A stretch of 64,000 bases of DNA from Phycisphaerae bacterium. GTDB lineage: Bacteria > Planctomycetota > Phycisphaerae > Phycisphaerales > UBA1924. The stretch is taken from positions 16,562 through 80,561 of the forward strand of contig JAUIHS010000022.1 of assembly GCA_030432255.1 (NCBI GenBank), written 5' to 3'. The stretch's first letter is position 1; each line of letters opens with the position of its first letter. The notes below the pieces were generated by a model. That model was not told the origin of the DNA. It was given only the letters and a program-made list of their open reading frames with translations, and made no database searches. This document shows, in pieces, positions 36,999 through 44,994 of this stretch. Both the position numbers and the translations under genes were made by a program.

Positions 36999-37865
36999 GT
37001 GTCGAGCGAAACCCCGTCAACCCATCTCACGACGACGCCGATCCGTGCGTCCGCACATGATCGTGTGACGGGTGTAGACGTCCGCATTGACCGCGTCGGC
37101 TCCGGTACACCGCTGGTTTTTCTGAACGGCCTCCTCGGCCTGAACATGCACTGGTTCAACTGCCTCGGCCCCCTCGCCGAGCGGCACGAGTGCATTCTGC
37201 TCCAGCCGCCGCTCCTCGAGATGCGTGGCAAGGGATGTTCGGTTGAGGGCCAGTTGCGGCTCACGCTCAGCCTCGTCGAGACGCTGATCGATCAGCCCGC
37301 CGTCTTCCTCGGCAACTCTCTCGGCGGTCATCTGTGCCTGCGCATGGCACTCTCGCGCCCCGACCTGATGCGCGGTTTCGTGCTCATCGGCTCCTCCGGC
37401 CTCTTTGAACGCTCCTTCGAGCGCGATGTGCAGCACAACCCGTCGCATGAATGGCTCGATCGCAAGATCCGTGACCTCTTCCATAACCCGGATCGCGTGC
37501 CGCAGGGCGCCGTGGATCATGCTTTCCAGGAACTCCAGGATCGACGCCGCATCCGCGCCTTCGTGAAACTCGGCAAGAGCGCCAAGAGCGATCACCTCGG
37601 CGATCAACTCCCCCTCATCGAGACACCCGCCCTCATCGCGTGGGGCGAGAATGATAACGTGACGCCACCATCCGTGGCCCGGCAGTTCCACGAAGGACTG
37701 CCCAACTCGCGCCTCGAGTGGATCCGCGAATGCGGCCACGCGCCCCAACTCGAACGACCCGTCGAACTCACCGGCGTTGTCATGCGATTTCTCGACGATC
37801 TCGCCGCGGGCGTCGACATCCGCACCGGCGCACACGGCCAGGCGAATCACCCGGGCGCAGCATGA
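36999..37865 (+). CDS. Alpha/beta-hydrolase, first gene of GH3 operon
   Basis: 288 aa from a GTG at 36999 with GGAG 8 nt upstream; an ATG at 36975 is an alternative. The triad is visible: Ser in VFLGNSLGGHLCLR, Asp in WGENDNVTPP, His in RECGHAPQLERP. The oxyanion strand is PLVFLNGLLGLNMHWF. No signal peptide, so cytoplasmic. The stop overlaps the GH3 start by 4 nt (ATGA), so the two are translationally coupled. Substrate unknown; an acyl ester or thioester hydrolase serving the GH3 enzyme is a reasonable inference. The 186-bp gap upstream holds no other confident gene. Confidence 0.88.
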   Translation: MSSETPSTHLTTTPIRASAHDRVTGVDVRIDRVGSGTPLVFLNGLLGLNMHWFNCLGPLAERHECILLQPPLLEMRGKGCSVEGQLRLTLSLVETLIDQPAVFLGNSLGGHLCLRMALSRPDLMRGFVLIGSSGLFERSFERDVQHNPSHEWLDRKIRDLFHNPDRVPQGAVDHAFQELQDRRRIRAFVKLGKSAKSDHLGDQLPLIETPALIAWGENDNVTPPSVARQFHEGLPNSRLEWIRECGHAPQLERPVELTGVVMRFLDDLAAGVDIRTGAHGQANHPGAA

Positions 37866-39493
37866 TGACAACCACAACGGCGCGCGCAGGCGGAACCTCG
37901 AAGGGGCGTCGCTGGACGGGCGTGATCGGTCGCGGCCTCCAGTTCTGGCTCTCCGGTCGTCGAGAGCGTATGACGGATCGTGACTACTGGGTCACCGGCG
38001 CCCGTTCCGTACAGGTCCGCCAGTTGCGTCGACTCATGGCGAACGCGGCCTACACCGAGATCGGCCAGTCGAATGACTTTGAGAACCTGAGTCGGGCGCC
38101 CGAGAAGGAACTCCTTGCACGCTTCCGCGAGGCCTTTCAGCCCGCCGATTACGAACGGTGGCGCGCCGACCTGGCACGCATGCGCGAAGAAGGCCAGGGC
38201 AACGTCCTCTGGCCCGGCGTCGTCCGCGACTGGGCCCAGACCAGCGGTACGACCGGTGGCGAGAAGTACATCCCCGTCAGCAAGGCGATGATGCGATCCA
38301 ATCGCAGGGCCGCCTTCGACATCTTCGTGCATGCCCGACGCATGGGTGTGCACCTGCCGCGGCTCTTCTCCGGTCGGCTTCTGATGATCGGTGGCTCGAC
38401 GGATGTCTCGGTGAACGAGCACGGCATCCGCACTGGCGATCTTTCCGGACTCGTGACGCCGATGATCCGCTGGCCGCTGACATCGGTGTACACGCCGGGG
38501 CGCGAGATCGCGCTCATGAGCGACTGGCCTGCGAAGATCGATGCCATGGCCCGCCACTGCCTTGACCAGGACATCCGCATGGTCAGCGGTATGGTGTCCT
38601 GGTCACTGGTGCTCTTCGAGCGTGTCGTCGAGCTCGCGCAGGAGCGCGATGCATCCGTGACCTGCCTGCGCGATGTCTGGCCGAATCTCGAACTCTTTGT
38701 CCACGGTGGTGTGAAGTACACACCATTCGCGCCGAGGATGACCCGGGTGTGGTCCGGTGATGCCGGAGATGACATTCCGCACCGTCTGGAGGTCTACCCT
38801 GCCAGCGAGGGTTTCATTGCCATGCAGGACACCGCCGGCGACCCGGGACTGCGGCTCATCATCGACAACGGCATCTTCTACGAGTTCATTCCGGTTGATC
38901 AGGTCGATCAACCCAATCCGCCCGCATTCCTCTGCAACGAGGTCGAGAAGGGGCAACGCTACGTCGTCACCATGACCACCTGCGCCGGACTGTGGCGCTA
39001 CATCATCGGTGACGTCGTCGAGTTCGACGAACTCCCTCCCGATGGCCCCGTCCGCCTTCGCATCGTCGGACGCCATCGCCATTTCGTGAACGCCTTCGGT
39101 GAGAACCTCATCGTCGAGGAGATCGAGAACGCCGTCGCCGCCGCCGCCTCCGCCGTCAACGCCGAGATCGGTGAGTTCACGGCCGCACCCGTCTACCCCG
39201 GCGATGGTCAGCGGGCCGGCCTGGAACTGGCCATCGAATGGGCCTCCGATCCCGGCCTCGCGAAGGGATTCGGAGAAGCCTTCGATCGCGAGCTCAAACG
39301 CCAGAACGTGGACTACACGACCAAGCGCACCGATGACCTCGGCATGGCCGAACCACGCATCACCACGCTCAGTCCCGGTACCATCTATCGCTGGATGGAG
39401 TCCGAAGGCAAACTCGGAGGCCAGCACAAGGCGCCTCGGTGCGCCAATCATCGGGAGATCGTCGACGCCATCGTGGCGCTGCGCGACAAGTAA
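37862..39493 (+). CDS. GH3 family acyl-adenylating (acyl acid-amido synthetase-like) protein
   Basis: 543 aa. Motifs of the GH3 branch of the adenylating (ANL) superfamily are intact: phosphate loop QTSGTTGGEKYIPVSK (about residue 123), YPASEGFIAMQD (about 313), and the core YVVTMTTCAGLWRYIIGDVV (about 369). In plants GH3 enzymes adenylate hormones such as indole acetate or jasmonate and join them to amino acids; bacterial members are largely uncharacterised. The start overlaps the upstream hydrolase and the stop lies 24 bp before a hydrolase/DedA/ATP-grasp fusion, forming a three-gene operon. Cytoplasmic. Acyl and amine substrates cannot be told from sequence. Confidence 0.9.
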   Translation: MMTTTTARAGGTSKGRRWTGVIGRGLQFWLSGRRERMTDRDYWVTGARSVQVRQLRRLMANAAYTEIGQSNDFENLSRAPEKELLARFREAFQPADYERWRADLARMREEGQGNVLWPGVVRDWAQTSGTTGGEKYIPVSKAMMRSNRRAAFDIFVHARRMGVHLPRLFSGRLLMIGGSTDVSVNEHGIRTGDLSGLVTPMIRWPLTSVYTPGREIALMSDWPAKIDAMARHCLDQDIRMVSGMVSWSLVLFERVVELAQERDASVTCLRDVWPNLELFVHGGVKYTPFAPRMTRVWSGDAGDDIPHRLEVYPASEGFIAMQDTAGDPGLRLIIDNGIFYEFIPVDQVDQPNPPAFLCNEVEKGQRYVVTMTTCAGLWRYIIGDVVEFDELPPDGPVRLRIVGRHRHFVNAFGENLIVEEIENAVAAAASAVNAEIGEFTAAPVYPGDGQRAGLELAIEWASDPGLAKGFGEAFDRELKRQNVDYTTKRTDDLGMAEPRITTLSPGTIYRWMESEGKLGGQHKAPRCANHREIVDAIVALRDK

Positions 39494-39517
39494 GACAGGA
39501 TTCGGAAGGTTGGAGAG

Positions 39518-42268
39518 TTGGCACGCGGCGGCATGATCGGACGGTTTGCTCAAACCCTGCGACGCCTGCTGCGACGGCGATCCGTTCGCATCTACCTCAT
39601 CCTTCTCGTCCTCTCCCACTTCGTGACGCTCGTCTTCAATCCGGACGTCTACCGCGGCTTCAGCCTTCCGCGGCATACCGAAGAGATTGAACTCGCGCTG
39701 CCGCAGATGGGCGACAACGGCCCGATCGGCAAGCGCACCGTGCGCATCACCGGTGTCCGCTGGCCGGCAGTGGGGGAGTCCGAGGGACGTGAACCCATTC
39801 TTCTCCTGCATGGCAGTCCTTCGCTCGGTGCCATGGACTTCCAGCAACTCGGCCCCGAACTTGCGCTCACCGGGCGCGATGTCTACGCCTTCGATCGACC
39901 CGGCTACGGCAAGGCCCAGGCGTGGGTTGCTGACTACTCCATGATCTCCAATGCCCACCTGACGCTCGCCATCATGGATGAACTCGGCATCGAACGCGCC
40001 CACCTCGGTGCGTGGTCGTGGTCCGGGGGGCCCATCCTCCACATGGCGGACATGGCCCCCGAACGCGTTGCATCACTCACCATGATCGGCGCCGTCGGGA
40101 TCCAGGAGGGCGAAGGCTCCGGCAGTTACGTCTTCGAACACGTGAAGTACGCCATCGGGTACGCGGGACTCGTCGTCCTTCCGGAACTCATTCCGCACTT
40201 CAACCTGCTCGCCGCCACGAGTTTCCGACATGCCTTCATTCGTGATTTCTGGGACAGCGATCAGCGCCCGCTTCGCGGCATCATGGAACGCATCGACACC
40301 CCGATGCTCATCCTGCACGGTCGCCACGATTTCCTCATCTACGACTGGGTCGCACGGGAACATCACACGATCGCGCACAACAGTCGACTCGTCATTCTCG
40401 ATGGCGGTCACTTCCTCGTCTACGACGACGAGGACAGTGACACCTTCGAGATCGTGCGCGCCTCCATGACCCATTTCCTCGCCCGTCACGACACCCCCGG
40501 GCACCCTGTACTCAACGGCAGCGCCATCCTGGCGCCGCCGCATGACAAGTCCGCCTCCTCCATCGGCGGATTCGACATCTCACGAACCACGCCATGGTGG
40601 GTGCTCATCCTCCTGATCGCTCTCGCGACGTTCATCAGTGAGGACCTCACAGTCATCGCCGTAGGACTCCTGGTCGCAAGTTCACAACTCGATCTCGGCG
40701 TCGGACTGGTCGGCTGCTTCCTCGGCATCATCGCCGGTGACGTCGGACTGTGGGCCATTGGTCGTTACCTCGGGCGGCGACTCCTCCGCCGTCGATTCTT
40801 CCGACGCATCATCTCGGAGGCATCACTCAACCGGTGGGGACGGGTCTTCGAACACCACACCGGCAAGGCCGTCTTCCTGTCGCGCTGCCTCCCGGGAACG
40901 CGTGTGCCGACGTACATCGCCGCCGGAATCCTCGCCCGCAACACGCACGTCTTCTTCATGTGGGTTTTCCTCGCGGTCGTCGTGTGGACGCCCTTCCTGC
41001 TCATCCTCACCTTCGTCATCGGCAAGCCGCTGCTCGACTTCTTCCGCGAGATCTTCCACGGACCGTGGGCCATCCTCGCCTCCTTCATCGTGCTCTTCCT
41101 GGTCATCAAGTTCATCAGCTACGAAGCGACGTGGGAAGGGCGGCATCGGCTCAAGGCCGACCTCGGCCGCCTCTACCGCATCGAGTTCTGGCCCGCCTGG
41201 CTCTTCTACATTCCGCTCCTGCCGTGGCTTGCCTGGCTCTGCATCCGCTACGGTCCCATGTCCTTCACCTGCGTGAACCCCGGCATCCCTGAAGGAGGCG
41301 GCATCGCCGGTGAATCCAAGTCACGCATTCTCAAGAGCCTCGAGGGCGCCCAGTCCGACATCCTCAACGCCATCATGCTCGATGCCGAAGGCACGCCCGA
41401 CGAGAGAGCCGGCACACTCACGAAGCGAATCGCATCGGAAGAACGAGATCCCGGCTTCGATGGGTACCCCGTCATACTCAAGCCCGATGAGGGCGAGCGA
41501 GGTCGTGGCGTCGACCTCGTCCGCTCAGAACAGGAGGCCCGCGACTATCTCAAGTGGGTCACCCTTCCGGTCCAGGCACAGGTCTATCACCCCGGCCCCT
41601 GCGAGGCCGGCATCTTCTGGATGCGCCGCCTCGATCCGACCGGTGAAGACGATGCCAGCCTCGACGACCGGGCCGGCCACATCTTCTCCGTCACCCGCAA
41701 GGTCTTCCCCGAGATCACCGGCGACGGCAGGCACTCCATCGCCCAACTCATCTGGATGCACCCGCGCTACCGCATGCAGGCGAAGACCTTCCTGAAACGA
41801 TTTGAGGACACCTCGGACCGCGTCCTCGACGACGGTGAATGCTTCCCCCTCGGGGTCGCGGGCAACCACGTCCAGGGAGCCATGTTCGTCGACGGGCAGG
41901 ACCTCATCACGCCCGAACTGGAAGCACGCATCGACGGCATCGCGCAGCGGTTCCGCGATCCGCAGAACGGCACCCGGTTCGACTTCGGACGCTTTGATGT
42001 CCGCTACACCTCCGATGAGGAACTCAGGGAGGGCCGTGGCTTCGCCATCATCGAACTCAATGGCACGACGAGCGAGTCAACCAATCTTTACGATCCCGGT
42101 CGGTCTGCGTTCTGGTCCTACGGCGTCCTCTTCCGCCAGTGGCACGCCCTCTACCGCCTCGGCCGCCAGCGCCGCAACGAGGGCGCCCGCCCCCTCAGCC
42201 TCTGGGCGCTCCTGAAACTGATCCGGCAACACCGCGAAGTGACCCTGGCGCCGAGGGTGTCCGATTAG
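39518..42268 (+). CDS. Three-part fusion: alpha/beta-hydrolase, DedA/VTT membrane domain, ATP-grasp ligase
   Basis: 916 aa from a TTG with GGAAGG upstream; an ATG at 39533 is possible. A membrane segment (about 24-42) precedes an alpha/beta-hydrolase (about 60-325) with LLLHGSPSLGAMDF, nucleophile Ser in AWSWSGGPI, Asp in HGRHDFLIYDW and His in LDGGHFLVYDD. Residues about 360-550 form a DedA/SNARE-associated (VTT) polytopic domain with GRYLGRRLLRRR and FLSRCLPGTRVPTYIAAG. Residues about 590-916 form an ATP-grasp domain: NPGIPEGGGIAGESK, VILKPDEGERGRGVDL and metal-site FAIIELNGTTSESTN. DedA proteins move phospholipids; ATP-grasp enzymes join carboxylates to amines or thiols. Last gene of the GH3 operon; probably a membrane-bound lipid or peptide modification enzyme. 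Confidence 0.88.
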   Translation: MARGGMIGRFAQTLRRLLRRRSVRIYLILLVLSHFVTLVFNPDVYRGFSLPRHTEEIELALPQMGDNGPIGKRTVRITGVRWPAVGESEGREPILLLHGSPSLGAMDFQQLGPELALTGRDVYAFDRPGYGKAQAWVADYSMISNAHLTLAIMDELGIERAHLGAWSWSGGPILHMADMAPERVASLTMIGAVGIQEGEGSGSYVFEHVKYAIGYAGLVVLPELIPHFNLLAATSFRHAFIRDFWDSDQRPLRGIMERIDTPMLILHGRHDFLIYDWVAREHHTIAHNSRLVILDGGHFLVYDDEDSDTFEIVRASMTHFLARHDTPGHPVLNGSAILAPPHDKSASSIGGFDISRTTPWWVLILLIALATFISEDLTVIAVGLLVASSQLDLGVGLVGCFLGIIAGDVGLWAIGRYLGRRLLRRRFFRRIISEASLNRWGRVFEHHTGKAVFLSRCLPGTRVPTYIAAGILARNTHVFFMWVFLAVVVWTPFLLILTFVIGKPLLDFFREIFHGPWAILASFIVLFLVIKFISYEATWEGRHRLKADLGRLYRIEFWPAWLFYIPLLPWLAWLCIRYGPMSFTCVNPGIPEGGGIAGESKSRILKSLEGAQSDILNAIMLDAEGTPDERAGTLTKRIASEERDPGFDGYPVILKPDEGERGRGVDLVRSEQEARDYLKWVTLPVQAQVYHPGPCEAGIFWMRRLDPTGEDDASLDDRAGHIFSVTRKVFPEITGDGRHSIAQLIWMHPRYRMQAKTFLKRFEDTSDRVLDDGECFPLGVAGNHVQGAMFVDGQDLITPELEARIDGIAQRFRDPQNGTRFDFGRFDVRYTSDEELREGRGFAIIELNGTTSESTNLYDPGRSAFWSYGVLFRQWHALYRLGRQRRNEGARPLSLWALLKLIRQHREVTLAPRVSD

Positions 42269-42304
42269 GGGGCAGTGACCAGGGACGAGGCACCGGTACC
42301 AAAC

Positions 42305-42332
42305 TCATCCCTCTTCCCTCCTCCCTATTCCC
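42305..42332. repeat. Heptanucleotide array, TNNTCCC units
   Basis: Four tandem units (TCATCCC, TCTTCCC, TCCTCCC, TATTCCC) lie in the 111-bp gap between the fusion gene and the nuclease gene, 33 bp upstream of a TACAAT hexamer. Confidence 0.75.
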
Positions 42333-42379
42333 TCTCCAACTCTACTTCTCCTCTGCGCCTCCCCTACAATGGTCCTGTC

Positions 42380-42784
42380 ATGAAGATCGAGATGGAACTT
42401 TCCCGCATTCTGGTTCGCGAGTTGTCGACCTGTCAGGTCATCGAGCTGCGCGAGATCGATGGCGTGCGCACTTTTCCGATTCTCATCGGTCTCCCCGAAG
42501 CGCAGGCGATCGAGCGCCGTCTGCAGGGCATCGAACTCAAGCGCCCCCTGACGCACGAACTGCTCGCCAGCGTCATTGACGCCTTCGGCGGCTCACTTGA
42601 GTCCATCTGCATCAACGATCTCAGTGAAGGCACGTTCTTCGCCATCCTGAACGTGCGCACCGAAGATGGTGAACTGCTCGAAATCGACTCGCGCCCCAGC
42701 GACGCCATCGCACTCGGCATCGGACAGGGCATCCCCATCTACGTCGAAGATCACGTTCTCGACGAAGCACAATCCGAAGCCTGA
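42380..42784 (+). CDS. Bifunctional nuclease family protein (BFN/DUF151)
   Basis: 134 aa, one BFN/DUF151 domain: LREIDGVRTFPILIGLPEAQAI, LTHELLASVIDAFGG and the conserved SRPSDAIALGIGQGIPIYV. Family members have been reported to have DNase/RNase activity in plants and are widespread in bacteria; the cellular role here is unknown. No Shine-Dalgarno. TACAAT (42365-42370) lies 9 nt before the ATG, giving a very short or absent leader. This promoter separates the gene from the GH3 operon. Confidence 0.9.
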   Translation: MKIEMELSRILVRELSTCQVIELREIDGVRTFPILIGLPEAQAIERRLQGIELKRPLTHELLASVIDAFGGSLESICINDLSEGTFFAILNVRTEDGELLEIDSRPSDAIALGIGQGIPIYVEDHVLDEAQSEA

Positions 42785-42862
42785 CCCCCACACCGGAATC
42801 ACGTCCTCGCCTCCGCAGCACGGGGTCGACCTCGCCGCGCACACCAATCGATTGCCGACCGC

Positions 42863-44197
42863 ATGAACCACGCCAAGTCCGTTCCCAGTGTCTACCACGC
42901 GCCCGTCGCGGTTCCCGGCATCCCCGACGATCTCTTCCTCACCGCTGACATCGCACCACTGGCCGGACGCATCAAGATGCGCCCCGAGGACTTCCTCGTC
43001 GAGGAAATCCCGCTCTACGAACCCGAGGGTGACGGCGAACACATCTACATCTTCGTCGAGAAGAAGGGCCTCTCCACGTTCGATCTCATCGACATCGTCG
43101 CCAGGCACTTCGGCGTCAAGCGACGGGACGTCGGCTACGCGGGTCTCAAGGACAAGACCGCCATCACCCGGCAGACACTCAGCATCTATGCCCCCGGAAG
43201 AGTCCCCGAAGACTTCCCCATGCTCCAGCATCCGCAGGCCTCCGTCCTGTGGACCGATCTGCATCGCAACAAGCTCCGGCTGGGGCACCTCACCGGAAAC
43301 CGCTTCTCCATCCGCATCCGGAACGTCACCATCGATCGCATCCTCGACGCACAACGCGTGATGAAGACACTGCACGCTCGCGGCGTCCCCAACTTCTTCG
43401 GACCCCAACGCTTCGGACTCAGCCGCAGCAACCACATCCTCGGCCGCGCCCTCGTCCTCGACCAGCCCCTCGAACTCGCCCGCGCACTCTTCCAGTGCGA
43501 CGCCTCTCCCAACGTCCGTGCCGCGTACGACGCCGGTGACTTCCAGAAGGCGCTCCAGATCTGCGAAACCTGGCGCGAACCGGAACGGTGCATCCTTCAG
43601 GAACTCGTCCGCAACAAGGCAGAGGTGCTCGACGAGAGACTCGCCCGCCGTGGCATCCGCAACATCTCCAGCCGAAGCACGCGCTTCTGGAACTCCGCTC
43701 TCCAGTCCGCCATCTTCAATGAAGTCCTGAGCCGGCGCCTCGCGGCCGGCACCTTTGACACCGTTCAACCCGGCGACCTCGCCTGCAAGCATGTCAACGG
43801 CGCCGTCTTCCGCGTCGGTGACGGTGATGACGATGCAGAGAATCTTCAGGAGCGCCTCGACACCATGGAGATCAGTCCCACCGGACCTCTCTGGGGTCCG
43901 AAGATGATGCGCCCCGAGCGCGAGATCGAGGCTCTCGAACTCGAAGCACTCGCAACCCATAACCTCACGCCTGAGCAGATCGACGGCCGCCGCGCCGATG
44001 GCTGGCGCGTCCTCGACGGCGTTCGTCGTCCCCTGCGCATTCCCATGACCGACCCCGAGATCGAAGCCGGTGCCGACGAACACGGCACCTATATCCGACT
44101 GGCTTTCGACCTGCCGCGAGGCTGCTACGCGACCACGGTTCTGCGCGAAGTCATGAAAGTCGATGCGACGGTCCCCGACGAGGAGTCTGAGCGATGA
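42863..44197 (+). CDS. truD: tRNA pseudouridine(13) synthase TruD
   Basis: 444 aa. The catalytic region GYAGLKDKTAITRQT contains the family Asp, preceded by the RPEDFLVEEIPLYEP strand. NFFGPQRFGLSRSNH and FWNSALQSAIFNEVL are further TruD signatures; the TRUD insertion domain is present. It isomerises U13 in tRNA-Glu and related tRNAs. Slightly longer than the 340-350 aa E. coli type. Its stop overlaps the HAD gene start by 4 nt. Neighbours thrS and tRNA-related genes fit a translation theme, but no wider operon is evident. Confidence 0.95.
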   Translation: MNHAKSVPSVYHAPVAVPGIPDDLFLTADIAPLAGRIKMRPEDFLVEEIPLYEPEGDGEHIYIFVEKKGLSTFDLIDIVARHFGVKRRDVGYAGLKDKTAITRQTLSIYAPGRVPEDFPMLQHPQASVLWTDLHRNKLRLGHLTGNRFSIRIRNVTIDRILDAQRVMKTLHARGVPNFFGPQRFGLSRSNHILGRALVLDQPLELARALFQCDASPNVRAAYDAGDFQKALQICETWREPERCILQELVRNKAEVLDERLARRGIRNISSRSTRFWNSALQSAIFNEVLSRRLAAGTFDTVQPGDLACKHVNGAVFRVGDGDDDAENLQERLDTMEISPTGPLWGPKMMRPEREIEALELEALATHNLTPEQIDGRRADGWRVLDGVRRPLRIPMTDPEIEAGADEHGTYIRLAFDLPRGCYATTVLREVMKVDATVPDEESER

Positions 44198-44874
44198 CCG
44201 GCGTCGATCGTCCTGCAGTTCGTGTCGTCTGCTTCGACCTCGGCGGCGTGGTCGTGCAGTTGAATTTCACCTTCGAAGGCGCCTGCGAAACCGCGGGCGT
44301 CCCGGTGCGCGAGTCCGGGCGAGTCGACGATCCGCAGCACCACGAGGTGCGCTGGCGTCTCTACGATGCGCATCAGCGCGGCGACCTCCCGTGCAACGAC
44401 ATGTGGGCGCTGTTGTCGTTGACAACCGCCGGTCGCTACACCCCCGAAGAGATGTCACGCATCTTTCGCGCCGTCGTGCTGGATGATCACCCGGGCGTTG
44501 CCGAACTCATCGATGAACTCAACGCCATCGACGGCATCACGACCGCCTGCCTGAGCAACACGAACGCCGCCCACATGGATCCCCTCCTCGGCGGCCACTG
44601 CGAGATCATCAACCCCTCACCCGCCATCGCACGCATGCACCACCACGGCGTCTCCCACCGCATGGCAGCCGCGAAGCCCGGCACCACCATCTACCGCCGC
44701 TTCGAACGCGACATCAGGGCCGCGGGAGCCGAGATTCTCTTCTTCGACGACCGCATGGAAAACGTCCTCACCGCCCGCAGCCTCAACTGGCGCGCCGAGT
44801 GGATCGACCACGACCAACCCACGGTGCCACAACTCCGCAACTGGCTGCAGCGACACGGCGTGTTGAAGTCGTAG
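44194..44874 (+). CDS. HAD family hydrolase (subfamily IA-like)
   Basis: 226 aa. HAD motif I is VCFDLGGVVVQ (the second Asp is replaced by Gly as in YihX-type enzymes), motif II is CLSNTNAAH, motif III Lys is in AAAKPGTTIY, and motif IV is ILFFDDRMENV. A helical cap lies between motifs I and II. Start overlaps truD by 4 nt with GAGGAG upstream. YihX-like enzymes dephosphorylate sugar phosphates; the substrate here is unknown. Confidence 0.88.
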   Translation: MTGVDRPAVRVVCFDLGGVVVQLNFTFEGACETAGVPVRESGRVDDPQHHEVRWRLYDAHQRGDLPCNDMWALLSLTTAGRYTPEEMSRIFRAVVLDDHPGVAELIDELNAIDGITTACLSNTNAAHMDPLLGGHCEIINPSPAIARMHHHGVSHRMAAAKPGTTIYRRFERDIRAAGAEILFFDDRMENVLTARSLNWRAEWIDHDQPTVPQLRNWLQRHGVLKS

Positions 44875-44966
44875 CCGGTGCCGCTGCCGTCTCGGCAGTG
44901 GAGAGAACAGCGCCAACACCTGCAATCGAGCGCAGCCGATCAACCATCGAGCGTTACTGGCTGCAC

Positions 44967-44994
44967 TCCTCCCTGATCCCTCACCCCTCATCCC
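44967..44994. repeat. Heptanucleotide array, TNNTCCC/TCACCCC units
   Basis: Four units (TCCTCCC, TGATCCC, TCACCCC, TCATCCC) end exactly at the stop codon of thrS in the convergent gap 44875-44994. The unit family matches the array at 42305. Confidence 0.75.

Noticed and set aside
38603..44083. Two long minus-strand frames opposite the GH3 operon and truD
   Set aside because: They lie antisense to strongly conserved genes, lack recognisable motifs and have shadow composition.
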